Source of the DNA: Hyphomicrobiaceae bacterium
GTDB lineage: Bacteria > Pseudomonadota > Alphaproteobacteria > Rhizobiales > Hyphomicrobiaceae
DNA: 64,000 nucleotides
Direction: 5' to 3'
NCBI GenBank assembly: GCA_008933705.1
Contig: WBUN01000005.1
Coordinates: 62,001 to 126,000, forward strand
Shown: positions 7,979 to 16,016 of the stretch, piece by piece
Numbering within the stretch: the stretch's first letter is position 1
Layout: each line of letters opens with the position of its first letter
Notes under the pieces: generated by a model
The model's database searches: none
What the model saw: only the letters and a program-made list of their open reading frames with translations
Told to the model about the DNA's origin: nothing
Made by a program: the position numbers and the translations under genes

Positions 7979-9181
7979 TCAACTCCTTGATGCTCGCGCC
8001 ACTTTGACCTCATCCCAAAATTCGTATTTCCAAGCGCGAACTTTGTGCATGAGGGGGTGTGCACCAGCAAAATCGTCCAGATCAGAGAGTTGAGCTTTCC
8101 GTTTATGCACTGCATCTCTGAAGTCTTCGACGATCTGCAGCCAAGCGAGGTCACGGAACGCACCAGCCACAGAAGGGTGCTCATCGTATCGCGGCACGTG
8201 TCGCTTGGAAAACAGTGTCACGCGACGCGCCGGTTCTATCGCATTTGCTTCCGTTGAGATGAGGGAGCTGCGTGTTTCGGTGACAGCAGCTTCGGATGTT
8301 CCCGGTTGGACAAATCGTCGAGGGTGCGCCTTCGATGGGACCCATTCGGTAACTCGAACCTTTTCGGCCCTTCGGCGCTCCCTACATGCCTGGAGCAATG
8401 CGAGTACGTGTTCGGCGGTATCAACGGACGCGAAGTACACATTGTGCTGGGCGTTGAGCACTTGGCGCTCGTTGAGAGCAGCTACGTCATCCTTGTTGCG
8501 CAGATAGATGGTCCCGACAGAATTGGCCTTCGGCACTGACCAGATGTTCCGGTCGTATAGGACCAGTTGATGTCTGGGGGACAATGGGAAGTAGACCTCC
8601 AGGCCAGCTTGTGCCAAGCCAATACCGCTGCCCGGTCGCTGCCGATGAATGTGCCGGAACCACCAATTGCTCAGCGCAACAGGATTGTCAGACGTGACGA
8701 ACTCAACGGGGCTCTTGTTGACAACGAAACAGGCCGCCAAATCGAGAAGGATTGGCGCACCTAACGCTTGCAGGGCAATCATATGCACCGGGTCCACCTT
8801 GTTCTCGTTCGCGGGCTGGCGATAGGCGAGTTCGTACATTTTGGCCCGGCTCTCCGCGAATGCTTCTGCAGCAAACGCGGTGCGCCCGAGCTGGAAAGAC
8901 AAGAAGGTCTTTAGGTGCCTCAACCGCTGTATCTCGTCGGTCAGCAGGCAGGCTTTGATTATGGATGCGCTCAAACCTTCCAGCTTCTTGATGCTCTCTT
9001 CGAATGCCTCGTCGTATTCGCCGTGCCAGTAGTCCCGCGAGCATTGATTTCGAATGCTCGCCCGCTCAATAAGCTTGGCCCGCGAAAGGTTGAGCAGGTT
9101 CACGCTTTTCCGATCAGGATCAGCAGCGAAGTTGCGCAGATAGAATTGCGGGACGAAATGCTGGTTCTTGTTGTGTGCCAT
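7979..9181 (-). CDS. DUF4238 family protein
   Basis: The product has 400 residues. The N-terminus carries the DUF4238 signature (Lys-Asn-Gln-His-Phe-Val-Pro-Gln-Phe-Tyr-Leu), followed by the family's internal motif with a Thr-Ser-Asp-Asn-Pro-Val segment near residue 170. The family has no established function and is often found in variable regions of bacterial genomes, so a host-defence or phage-interaction role is a reasonable guess for a protein carried on a satellite. It is followed at once by a 50-residue gene with an excellent ribosome binding site, forming a two-gene cargo unit. The upstream neighbour at 9270 is divergent. Confidence 0.75.
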   Translation of the reverse strand: MAHNKNQHFVPQFYLRNFAADPDRKSVNLLNLSRAKLIERASIRNQCSRDYWHGEYDEAFEESIKKLEGLSASIIKACLLTDEIQRLRHLKTFLSFQLGRTAFAAEAFAESRAKMYELAYRQPANENKVDPVHMIALQALGAPILLDLAACFVVNKSPVEFVTSDNPVALSNWWFRHIHRQRPGSGIGLAQAGLEVYFPLSPRHQLVLYDRNIWSVPKANSVGTIYLRNKDDVAALNERQVLNAQHNVYFASVDTAEHVLALLQACRERRRAEKVRVTEWVPSKAHPRRFVQPGTSEAAVTETRSSLISTEANAIEPARRVTLFSKRHVPRYDEHPSVAGAFRDLAWLQIVEDFRDAVHKRKAQLSDLDDFAGAHPLMHKVRAWKYEFWDEVKVARASRS

Positions 9182-9269
9182 CGGTCACTGCCCCAACGAT
9201 GAGTGACGCTAGCTGATTTGCGTAGCAGCGAACAGCCATGCGTCGGACCTCTCCCCCAAAACTTCCCAC

Positions 9270-9653
9270 GTGGAGACCCAATTGCCCCGCCCACGCAAAC
9301 GCAAGACAAAGCTGATCCAACCGCCCGCCTACTCCCTGCCCGACATCGAACGCCTCGCCCTCTCGGACGGCAACGAAGTCCTGTTCGGGACGCGCAAGGT
9401 GAAGATCGTTCGAACCGTCATCGCCTACGAACCCTGCCCGGAAGCTGGCCCTGGCATGTGGCGCGAGGCGTACGTTGACGAGATCGTTGAAGCTCCGCCT
9501 TTGGCGCCGCAGCGCTTTGCGCGAGCTGCTCTTGAAGCGGCCCGCGATCGCGACATGACGGCCAGCATGTTTCGCGCGCTCTCTGCAGCCAACTTCGAAG
9601 CAATCGAGCGGCTGCGGGAGCGCGTGCACGGAAGTGATGCGTACGAGACGTAA
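9270..9653 (+). CDS. Hypothetical protein
   Basis: The product has 127 residues, with a Lys/Arg-rich N-terminus and an acidic middle. The start is a GTG without a convincing ribosome binding site, so the N-terminus is uncertain. Amino acid composition is protein-like, whereas the overlapping opposite frame is not. It is divergent from the DUF4238 gene, and the next plus-strand gene begins 31 bases after it. No family was recognised. Confidence 0.45.
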   Translation: METQLPRPRKRKTKLIQPPAYSLPDIERLALSDGNEVLFGTRKVKIVRTVIAYEPCPEAGPGMWREAYVDEIVEAPPLAPQRFARAALEAARDRDMTASMFRALSAANFEAIERLRERVHGSDAYET

Positions 9654-9684
9654 CCAACAGAGGATCAATCGGAGTTCATTCAGA

Positions 9685-10113
9685 ATGCGTAAGGTGAAAG
9701 TAAAGGCGAAGACTTCTCGCAAAGCCGATCGTCAGAGCGTCGAAGCCGATCGTCAACGCGTGAAATATACGTGTAAAGAGCATTTCGAGGCGATTATCAT
9801 GTCCGCCGTCCTGCAGATGCTCGAACAGAAATACACGTTACCGGTCGGGCGCAACGACAGGGAGATGTACCATGAGCACCCCGAGCGCTGGCCACTGACT
9901 GAGCGCTCGCTGCGCCAACCCTCGGGCAAACGTGGCAAGGGCTTCGACGGCCTCACCCACGACGTGCGCGAATGGCTCAAGTACCGCTCGGGTGTCACGG
10001 GGCCATCCGAGATCATGTTCGGCATAAGGGTGCTGGCGTGGTGGCACCGAGACGTGTGGAACTCCACGATGAAGAACGTGCCGCAGAAGACCTACGGCGA
10101 CCGCACAAGCTGA
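9685..10113 (+). CDS. Basic hypothetical protein
   Basis: The product has 142 residues. The first 35 are strongly basic with a repeated Ala-Asp-Arg-Gln pattern, and the rest is rich in Trp, His and Arg. The ATG at 9685 has a GGAG 10 bases upstream. The local base composition is less GC-rich than most of the element, consistent with separate acquisition. It may form an operon with the gene at 9270. The function is unknown. Nucleic-acid binding would fit the charge. Confidence 0.5.
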   Translation: MRKVKVKAKTSRKADRQSVEADRQRVKYTCKEHFEAIIMSAVLQMLEQKYTLPVGRNDREMYHEHPERWPLTERSLRQPSGKRGKGFDGLTHDVREWLKYRSGVTGPSEIMFGIRVLAWWHRDVWNSTMKNVPQKTYGDRTS

Positions 10114-10333
10114 TTGTCCTCTGACCGTTCTTCTGCACCTTTCCTGCTTGGTCCCAAGCTGGTTTACCGTCGCCGTCATAGACAAGTTCTGCCCATTCAG
10201 ACGACACGATGCGCATCGCAATCAGCCGGTCACTCGCCCCGTACATCGATATCGCGTCACCTGCGGTCAGCTTGATTTGCACCAAGCAGCCGTCAGCATC
10301 TCGCGCATCGTGCACGGGATGCGAATTCGCCAA
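10013..10333 (-). CDS. Doubtful small protein overlapping the opposite-strand gene
   Basis: The first 75 residues (10333 to about 10110) look like a real protein, with a hydrophilic and hydrophobic pattern typical of a small beta-rich domain. The remaining third lies antisense to the gene at 9685-10113 and has the Ser/Arg-rich composition of a shadow frame. Either the true gene ends near 10110 through a frameshift, or the 3' overlap is genuine. The start is a TTG. It follows a 45-residue gene (10349-10486) on the same strand. Confidence 0.35.
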   Translation of the reverse strand: MANSHPVHDARDADGCLVQIKLTAGDAISMYGASDRLIAMRIVSSEWAELVYDGDGKPAWDQAGKVQKNGQRTISLCGRRRSSAARSSSWSSTRLGATTPAPLCRT

Positions 10334-10348
10334 CAGCTCCGTGCTGCT

Positions 10349-10486
10349 TCACCGCTCTGATTTCCTCCACGCATCGGCACAAATCTCGTCGCCGCCCATC
10401 AACTCACTTCGCACCGCCTCATGAATAAAAGAGGTTAGCACTGCGATGGTCAGCGTAAGCAAGATGGTCCCCGTTGCATGCTTCAT
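10349..10486 (-). CDS. 45-residue peptide with one membrane segment
   Basis: The peptide begins with a Met-Lys-His and a single hydrophobic stretch of about 18 residues, followed by an acidic tail with one Cys. It may be a membrane peptide or an exported peptide with an uncleaved signal. It is the first gene downstream of the origin-like repeat region on the minus strand. The ribosome binding site is weak. Confidence 0.4.
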   Translation of the reverse strand: MKHATGTILLTLTIAVLTSFIHEAVRSELMGGDEICADAWRKSER

Positions 10487-10529
10487 CTCAAGGTCCCGCG
10501 ATTTGTTGTGATATGGGTATCTGATTTGC

Positions 10530-10543
10530 AGTGTACACCGCAA
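10530..10543. promoter_or_regulatory. AGTGTACACCGCAA box (copy 1)
   Basis: This 14-base sequence occurs identically at 17514-17527, beside the integrase gene. Its palindromic core AGTGTACACT-like half also appears at 15787-15798. It lies at one edge of the iteron array and about 45 bases upstream of the small gene at 10486. A binding site for an element-encoded regulator is likely. Confidence 0.45.
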
Positions 10544-10547
10544 CGGT

Positions 10548-10859
10548 GGTACGGCCGGGCGGTACGGATGCGAACCCGGTTGGCGGTACGGTTGCAAGGC
10601 CGGTTGGCACGAAAATCAGCCTTCGCGCAACGCACTGCACGTGTAGCGCTGAAGCCGAATTCGGCCAAAATCGGGCTCGGGTACGGTTCCGGTACGGATG
10701 GAACCGTACCGCGAAAAAGCCCGATTTTGCAGAGCATTCCGGCGACGGTACACATCGGTACGGATATATTTCAGAAACATACTAATAGAGACATGAAGTA
10801 TATGTTCTATGGCTCTAAGGACATTTCCAAAAAACAGCCGAACCCGCCCCATCCGTACC
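10548..10859. other. Candidate replication origin with GGTACGG iterons
   Basis: The exact heptamer GGTACGG occurs eight times: at 10548, 10561, 10585, 10680, 10691 and 10757 on the plus strand, and as CCGTACC at 10704 and 10853. Seven fall within 216 bases. A nested perfect palindrome sits at 10666-10729, and an AT-rich stretch at about 10764-10812 would suit strand opening. The array lies immediately downstream of the primase and VapE-type helicase genes. P4-like satellites place iteron origins near their primase-helicase gene, so this is the natural candidate for the element's origin. The region (10487-10944) contains no credible gene. Confidence 0.65.
10666..10729. repeat. Nested perfect inverted repeats inside the iteron array
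   Basis: The outer arms are 12 bases (CAAAATCGGGCT at 10666-10677 and its complement at 10718-10729). The inner arms are 11 bases (GGTACGGTTCC at 10680-10690 and its complement at 10700-10710). The 9-base loop holds a third GGTACGG. The structure could form a cruciform or a single-strand hairpin, as used in initiator loading. Confidence 0.75.
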
Positions 10860-10944
10860 GCGCTGCGCATCCCCGCTGCGACCACCAGCGCGCCCCGCCG
10901 AACGATGCTGCGCACCAATCGGCGGGGTCGTCTGCGTTGGGGTC

Positions 10945-12387
10945 TTACATAGGCCGCGCCTTGATCGCCCTCCACTCGCCAGAGTTTGAGAACGTGTGTA
11001 ACGTCGGATGTGGCAAAGTCAGCGGCGCTTGATAGCACCTGACGCTGCCCTTTCCTTTGTGCCCTGGCGGACGCATCAACTTATTCTGCCATCCGGCACG
11101 CCGTGCACCCGCCGCAACGGACCGACCGAATTGACCACCCTGCCGAGTGACATCCTGTGCGCCGATCGCTTTGTAGAGATCGGACGCTAGGATAACTGCG
11201 TTCTCGTCAGGCAACCGGCCCAACTCTAAGATCACCGCCTCTGCAATGGGATCAGAGATCGTGTGTCGCTCGGCAATTTCCTCAGCCGCTGGCCTCAGCT
11301 TTTCCGGGATGTTGTGCGGCTCGCCTTGGGCTTCGAGATGCACTGCTTCGGCCCAAAGCTGATCGCGGTCCCGTGCAAGCTCTTCTTCTCGCGTTCGCGC
11401 GACCGGCACCACCCAGAACCTGCGATTGCCTGTGTCGTCGATCAGGAACTCTTCCCGGTTGACGGAAGCACCCAACACGAACTGGCGAGGTACTTCCTTG
11501 GCCACACGCGCATATGCCGTTCGTGCGCGGTCTGACTGGATGGAGATGAACTTCTTTACTTCCTCGACCTCGCGCTTGCCCATCTTGCTCAGCTCGGCAA
11601 GCTCGATGATCCAAGCACCTGTCGCGTTTTCGATTACGTCCTTCGCACCACCACCGATCTCCAAGCTGTCGTTGAACCATGCGTCACTCGCAAGGATGCG
11701 GAAGAAGGTGGACTTGCCCGTTCCCTGTGGTGACTGAAGTGTCAGAACAGCATCGACTTTGCACCCTGGTTGTTTGATGCGTCGCACTGCCGAGATCATC
11801 CACGCCTTGCCGAAAGCTCGGTTGAGCGGTGAGTTCTCAGCACCGACGTAGTGCGGAAGCAGCTTCTCAAGTCGCGGCGTGCCATCCCACTTGAGCCCGC
11901 CTAGGTACTCGCGAACGGGATGGAATTTGTTCTGCGCCCCAACGTGACGCAACCCAGCCTCAACAGCGGCGGTTGTCGCAATGCACTTCAATCCGTGCAT
12001 GCGGTGTTGCACTTCCAGAATTACCGGATCATCCAACTCGCGCTGATCTTTCACTGCCTCCTGTGGGGTCTTCCGTTCGTCATCAATTACAACGTAGGTG
12101 CGCAGATCGAACTCGTTGAACCTGACCATGACCCCGCAGTTTTCACAGTACCAAGTGACGTTCACGATGGACCTCCCGTCTGGCAAATCCTGCTTCGTTC
12201 GTGTCGGCCACTGCAGCCTGTCATTGTCGTCGATCCGCCGTGGTCGATTACTCGGACGCTGCGCTACATCGCCTCCCTTTGTGGTTAGCGCCCGTGTCTG
12301 CTTGCTTGTGGGCGCTACCTCGATTTCCTCGGTGGTGACTTCGCTCGGATCGGGTTCGTAGAAGAATTCCCTCGTATCACGCTTCAT
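10945..12387 (-). CDS. VapE-type replicative helicase
   Basis: The product has 480 residues. A P-loop at about residues 218-227 (Ser-Pro-Gln-Gly-Thr-Gly-Lys-Ser-Thr) is followed by a Walker B-like Ile-Ile-Glu-Leu and a Thr-Gly-Asn-Arg-Arg-Phe-Trp segment typical of virulence-associated protein E. This superfamily 3-like helicase/ATPase family is used by phages and pathogenicity-island satellites for replication. A zinc-type Cys-x-x-Cys lies near residue 82. The ATG overlaps the upstream primase stop by four bases (ATGA), so primase and helicase are co-translated. The adjacent iteron array downstream is the likely substrate. Confidence 0.85.
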   Translation of the reverse strand: MKRDTREFFYEPDPSEVTTEEIEVAPTSKQTRALTTKGGDVAQRPSNRPRRIDDNDRLQWPTRTKQDLPDGRSIVNVTWYCENCGVMVRFNEFDLRTYVVIDDERKTPQEAVKDQRELDDPVILEVQHRMHGLKCIATTAAVEAGLRHVGAQNKFHPVREYLGGLKWDGTPRLEKLLPHYVGAENSPLNRAFGKAWMISAVRRIKQPGCKVDAVLTLQSPQGTGKSTFFRILASDAWFNDSLEIGGGAKDVIENATGAWIIELAELSKMGKREVEEVKKFISIQSDRARTAYARVAKEVPRQFVLGASVNREEFLIDDTGNRRFWVVPVARTREEELARDRDQLWAEAVHLEAQGEPHNIPEKLRPAAEEIAERHTISDPIAEAVILELGRLPDENAVILASDLYKAIGAQDVTRQGGQFGRSVAAGARRAGWQNKLMRPPGHKGKGSVRCYQAPLTLPHPTLHTFSNSGEWRAIKARPM

Positions 12388-13409
12388 GCCCGCCCCCGAC
12401 GCTGCGCACCTACTTCACGCGCCTTCTCCAGCGCAGTCACGATTTGATACCGGGTGAAACTCCACCCCTGCCTCTTGGCGGTGTCAAAGATGGTGCCAAC
12501 GTGGATTGCGTCTTGTGATGTTCGCGCGTGAACATCAAGCCCATCCCATTTTGTGCGGCTGCCTCGTTCACCGGGATATCGGTCGCTGAACTGGCCCCAC
12601 TCGTCCCACACAGAGAAACCATCGTCGCCGAGATCGCGTTTAATGGCGAGGCCGAAACGCACCCAGGTATCGTAGTCATCGGCGTACGTTCCACCGTGAC
12701 GCAATCTCGGATGCGGTGTGGCCGCCAAGTGCTCAAGCGCTGAGCGAAGTGCGCCCCGATCCACGTCAACCTGCGAAGAGGCATTTCTCACCGAAGCCTT
12801 CTTCACTTTGCGCTTGATCGGCGGAAATGCCTTCACAAGCGCTGCTGCCGTGTATCGTCTGCCACTACATTTCACGAGCCGAACCATTACCGGCTTGTGC
12901 TTGCAGTGGTAGAAGCCCGGCACTCTCAGAACTCGCACGGGATCAGTGGCGTTCTTGTCCGCGCCGTACTCATCGACGATGCGCGACATGCATCCTCGCC
13001 ACGTCTCCACCGGCATGTCGTCATCAATCAGCCAGTAGACGTGGAACTTGCCTGGACTGGTCTCGACGACGATAGACGGTTCGATCGGCCAGTCTGCCTT
13101 GCGCGCTTCATCCAGTTCCGCCCAAAGCGCTCGCGGCTGGTCGAAGTTCGCAAGCCTGCGCCCACTGCCCTTCGTTGCGTTGATGGTGACGAACACGCCG
13201 ACACCGCACACATTCAGATCGGCAAGAGCCTTCGCGGCTTTCGCAAACGGCTGCCTGATGGTGCGAGCATGCGGATCGAACAACCGACCCTTCCGCTCGA
13301 TCTTCAGGCTGTCATTGTCAGAGAACGTCTGGAATGTGAACGCAACTGCACCCGGCGCCAACGCTTTGAGATACTTGCGCGCCGCATCAACATTGATCTT
13401 TCTTCTCAT
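12384..13409 (-). CDS. RepB-like DNA primase
   Basis: The product has 341 residues. The N-terminal 190 residues resemble the RepB-like archaeo-eukaryotic primase domain: a Val-Phe-Val-Thr-Ile-Asn strand, an acidic Glu-Leu-Asp-Glu site, a Pro-Ser-Ile-Val-Val-Glu-Thr-Ser strand with a conserved His-Val-Tyr-Trp, and a Asp-Pro-x-Arg-Val-Leu-Arg-Val-Pro-Gly-Phe motif. The C-terminal third matches a primase C-terminal domain layout with a Trp-Val-Arg-Phe-Gly-Leu-Ala-Ile segment. Such proteins make primers at plasmid and satellite origins. It is first in a two-gene replication unit with the VapE-type helicase. Confidence 0.8.
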   Translation of the reverse strand: MRRKINVDAARKYLKALAPGAVAFTFQTFSDNDSLKIERKGRLFDPHARTIRQPFAKAAKALADLNVCGVGVFVTINATKGSGRRLANFDQPRALWAELDEARKADWPIEPSIVVETSPGKFHVYWLIDDDMPVETWRGCMSRIVDEYGADKNATDPVRVLRVPGFYHCKHKPVMVRLVKCSGRRYTAAALVKAFPPIKRKVKKASVRNASSQVDVDRGALRSALEHLAATPHPRLRHGGTYADDYDTWVRFGLAIKRDLGDDGFSVWDEWGQFSDRYPGERGSRTKWDGLDVHARTSQDAIHVGTIFDTAKRQGWSFTRYQIVTALEKAREVGAQRRGRA

Positions 13410-13446
13410 AGAACTTCCCCGCTCCTTCAGCAGGGTTCCCTCTTCG

Positions 13447-13794
13447 TTATCGTCCTGCTCGCCTGCTCAAGTCCGGTCCAGACATCCAAAGCCCGTCCCA
13501 ACCGATCAACTCGTCCGCGTGCACGTCCCGGAATGGCCGCGTGAAGCACCACACCCCGCTTTGGCGCACGACGAACCCGCGATCCTGCAAGATTTCGAAG
13601 CTTGCGTGGATCACGTCGCGATTGGCCTTGAAATCGCCCGCCGTCTGAGTTGCAGCGATGGTCATGGCCGTCTCAGATACGCAATGTCCGGGCCTTGGTT
13701 CCCACGCTGCGATGCGATCGAGGACCGCTTTGACTTCGAGCTGATAGGGAGAAAGCCCCGACCTTCCCGGCGCATGCTCATTTCCGTCTTTCAA
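13447..13794 (-). CDS. Small winged-helix-like protein
   Basis: The product has 115 residues. A helix-turn-helix-like arrangement at about residues 15-80 ends with a Gly-Phe-Val-Val-Arg-Gln wing, suggesting a small regulator. The start is a TTG overlapping an in-frame TGA of an upstream frame (TTGA), with AAGGA 9 bases before it. It precedes the primase gene by 37 bases on the same strand, so it is probably part of the replication operon. No family was assigned. Confidence 0.5.
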   Translation of the reverse strand: MKDGNEHAPGRSGLSPYQLEVKAVLDRIAAWEPRPGHCVSETAMTIAATQTAGDFKANRDVIHASFEILQDRGFVVRQSGVWCFTRPFRDVHADELIGWDGLWMSGPDLSRRAGR

Positions 13795-14086
13795 AGTTTT
13801 CCATCCTTCCTGGTTTTGAGTTCTCGAATGCGGTACGCACGAAAGCGCCCGCCGCCCGGTGTTTCTCGGGAGGCCTGCGCAACTAACAGATTGTCAGAAA
13901 TCCTACGAATGTTAAGATGTAGGCGCGACCTAACTGGTGACGCCTACAGATGCATGTGCACGGATAATTTCGTTCAGGACGGCCGTTTTGGTCTGACCAT
14001 CCCAACCCATTCAGAAAATGAATTTGGCCGCTGGCGGCTACCGGGTGACTCGGGAAACCGCACTCGGGCTTGGGTGGTCGGCGACT
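13795..14086. other. Gap with a start-less open frame and a GTAGGCG/CGCCTAC hairpin
   Basis: On the minus strand a frame of about 46 codons, ending at the TTGA overlap at 13792-13795, has protein-like composition (basic, with an Arg-Glu-Thr-Pro-Gly-Gly-Gly turn), but no usable start codon was found. A 7-base inverted repeat (GTAGGCG/CGCCTAC) spans 13919-13947. A damaged gene or an unusual start is possible. Confidence 0.3.
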
Positions 14087-14275
14087 TCAATTCGCGGCCA
14101 TTTCAATTTTCAGCATGATCGGTCCGATGTACATCGTGAGCGTCGCTGCCCCCGGTGCCAGTGTTGCAGCCGCTACCGTTTCCGCCGCCGCTGCGAGTGT
14201 GGCCTGCTCTGTCGTGTGCTGTTTCGCCGGTCGGGCCTTGCGAGCCTTCTTGGCGATCGTCTTACTGTGCTTCAA
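14087..14275 (-). CDS. Small Lys/Ala-rich protein
   Basis: The product has 62 residues: a Lys-rich N-terminus, a run of Ala and Thr, and a hydrophobic end. The TTG start has an AAGGAA about 5 bases upstream. It lies between the AlpA-like gene and the replication genes on the same strand. The function is unknown. The low-complexity middle leaves open that it is a chance frame. Confidence 0.4.
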   Translation of the reverse strand: MKHSKTIAKKARKARPAKQHTTEQATLAAAAETVAAATLAPGAATLTMYIGPIMLKIEMAAN

Positions 14276-14373
14276 TTTGGTTCCTTGGTTCGGGTGTACA
14301 TGCCTGAATGATGAAGCCCGCCGATCGGAAGGATCAGCGGCATACCGTCTAGTTGCTTTCGACAGTCAGCTTC

Positions 14374-14607
14374 TCAGGCAATCATCTGTTCGTACGTACT
14401 CAACTTGTCGCGAAGACTGCGCCGCTGCGAGCTTCTGCGCCCTGCGTGCCACGTCTTGATCTGATCAAGGTCCCAATAGACGCGTTGCCCGACCTTTCTC
14501 TTCGCGTTGATCGGGAAGCCACGGAGCTTGGACCACTGCCAAACAGTGGCCTCGGTAACGCCGAAGTGCAAAGCGACCTCGATAGCTCTTTGGGTCGCGG
14601 TGTTCAT
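14374..14607 (-). CDS. alpA: AlpA-family/excisionase-like regulator
   Basis: The product has 77 residues. It has the AlpA/MerR-like pattern: a helix, a Gly-Val-Thr-Glu-Ala-Thr-Val-Trp-Gln-Trp turn-helix, then a Gly-Phe-Pro wing and an Arg-Val-Tyr-Trp-Asp-Leu segment. AlpA-type proteins switch on integrase expression or act as excision factors in P4-like elements. The ATG at 14607 has AAAGGA 5 bases upstream and overlaps the stop of the 411-residue upstream gene by four bases. Proximity to the integrase supports a role in excision control. The symbol is a family-level assignment. Confidence 0.7.
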   Translation of the reverse strand: MNTATQRAIEVALHFGVTEATVWQWSKLRGFPINAKRKVGQRVYWDLDQIKTWHAGRRSSQRRSLRDKLSTYEQMIA

Positions 14608-15839
14608 GTCGTTCCTTTCGATCTGTTGCGGTTGAAATACTGAAGAGCCCCCACACACTCGGTTACTTCAAAAAGCTGCTCGACCCGCACACGTGACTTG
14701 TACTGCGTTCGCTCAATCTCCACTGCCGTGCACCGCTGTTCCTGCCGGGCCTTTCGCTCGGCGTCGAACTCTGCGCGGGTCATGGTGCGCGCTCTTGAAT
14801 GCAGAGCGTCCAAGTAGCGCAGTCCTTTGGTGTGCTTTTTCCATTTCTGCTCTCTTGCAGCCTTCTCGCGCGGGTCATCGGCATCGACATCGCGAATTTC
14901 GATCCTTCGAGGCTTGGACGGTTTTGGCTCACATTTCAGTCGTCTGCCCGCAACCCGCACTCGTCGTCTCATATGCCGCAGATACAGCTTCCATGCTCTC
15001 GCCATACGAGCTGCGAGCGCTTGGAGGACGTTGTACCGTTGCCTGATAGTCAGTCTAGTGATGAGATCGCCGCGCGCTGCTTTCCGCCACAGGGCAACGT
15101 GTGCATCCTGGTAGAGTGCCGATCCATCGGCGCCATCATCCCAATTCGGATGTTCCTGTTCGAACTCACGCCACGCGCCCACAAGGCTCGTCGCCTGTGT
15201 TTCGTTGAGGTTTTTTACGCATTCATCGAGCAGTTCATCATTCGAAGCCTGCCGTTCAGCGGCTTCCCACGGCTTCCTGCTGGGTGCGAGTGTGTTGATC
15301 TTTCGAACATCGGACCCTGCGTAGCGCTTCGACCACAGATGACGAACGCGCCCGGTCCGATGTCGCTCACGGTAGACCTCATGCCGTTGGCACTTCACAG
15401 CCCTTTCGAGGGCGTCGGTGCTCCAAAGCAATCGCGCCAAACGATCGAGAGGGAGCGGTTGGAGCTGTCTTAGATTTGCCCGCCTTGCGGTTGCCCACAC
15501 GGATGCGAGCATTTGAAGTCGGGCCGCCAGAGCTTCGCCCTTCGCGTGCAACTGCTTCGCCTCGGCAGAGATGTTGGCGAGTGCATCTGCCCATCGTGCG
15601 GCGCGATCGGCAGCGGCAGTCGAGCCTTTGCGGGCTTGCGCATTGGCGTTCTTGAAATTGTTCAGCGCCTTAGCCCGCTGGCGCTTCACCATCGCGGGCC
15701 ATCGATCGCTCCGGTCTGCGTTGAACGGTGACGTTCCAAAGATGATCAGCTCGCGCTCGGCATCCGTCAGGCCGATTGCGCTTTCGAGTGTACACTCCAA
15801 ATTATACTTGACGGATAGCTCGCGATGATGGTAGTTCAT
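14604..15839 (-). CDS. Large hypothetical protein of the integrase/AlpA region
   Basis: The product has 411 residues, is very rich in Arg, Ala and Gln, and has long predicted helices and no membrane segments. The C-terminal 100 residues are highly basic. No domain was recognised. DNA or RNA binding would fit the charge. The ATG at 15839 has no good ribosome binding site. A promoter-like TATAAT and a GTGTAC palindrome lie inside the first 20 codons, so the real start may be further downstream. It is translationally coupled to the AlpA-like gene. Confidence 0.5.
   Translation of the reverse strand: MNYHHRELSVKYNLECTLESAIGLTDAERELIIFGTSPFNADRSDRWPAMVKRQRAKALNNFKNANAQARKGSTAAADRAARWADALANISAEAKQLHAKGEALAARLQMLASVWATARRANLRQLQPLPLDRLARLLWSTDALERAVKCQRHEVYRERHRTGRVRHLWSKRYAGSDVRKINTLAPSRKPWEAAERQASNDELLDECVKNLNETQATSLVGAWREFEQEHPNWDDGADGSALYQDAHVALWRKAARGDLITRLTIRQRYNVLQALAARMARAWKLYLRHMRRRVRVAGRRLKCEPKPSKPRRIEIRDVDADDPREKAAREQKWKKHTKGLRYLDALHSRARTMTRAEFDAERKARQEQRCTAVEIERTQYKSRVRVEQLFEVTECVGALQYFNRNRSKGTT
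15786..15812 (-). promoter_or_regulatory. Candidate promoter with GAGTGTACACTC operator
   Basis: On the minus strand a TATAAT (15803-15808) is followed directly by a perfect 12-base palindrome GAGTGTACACTC (15787-15798). An operator overlapping the transcription start is a classic repressor layout. Related GTGTAC boxes stand at 6525, 10530 and 17514. No strong -35 element was found, and the site lies within the first codons of the annotated 411-residue gene. Confidence 0.4.
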
Positions 15840-16016
15840 AGTTATCTAGCGTCGTCCCCATAGCTATTCGGCGGTAGATTTGTGTATTGACGCAAATAGT
15901 ACGGCCTATCCTATTGCATCAGATCGGCGCCAGACGCAACAAGTCTTGGTTAGAACTGTCGATTTTCTATCCGCGCGAGCGCATTTCGTGGCTTTTGTGC
16001 CACAATGGTTGCTCAG
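15840..16016. other. Intergenic region between integrase and the 411-residue gene
   Basis: This 177-base stretch is relatively AT-rich and probably carries the promoter for the leftward operon. No gene or clear terminator was recognised. Confidence 0.3.

Noticed and set aside
9120-9722. A 200-codon minus-strand frame opposite the genes at 9270 and 9685
   Set aside because: Composition and position fit a shadow; the plus-strand genes have better starts and protein-like sequence.
10478-11038. Open frames on both strands through the GGTACGG array
   Set aside because: They translate repeats and palindromes and have no ribosome binding site; the region is better explained as an origin.
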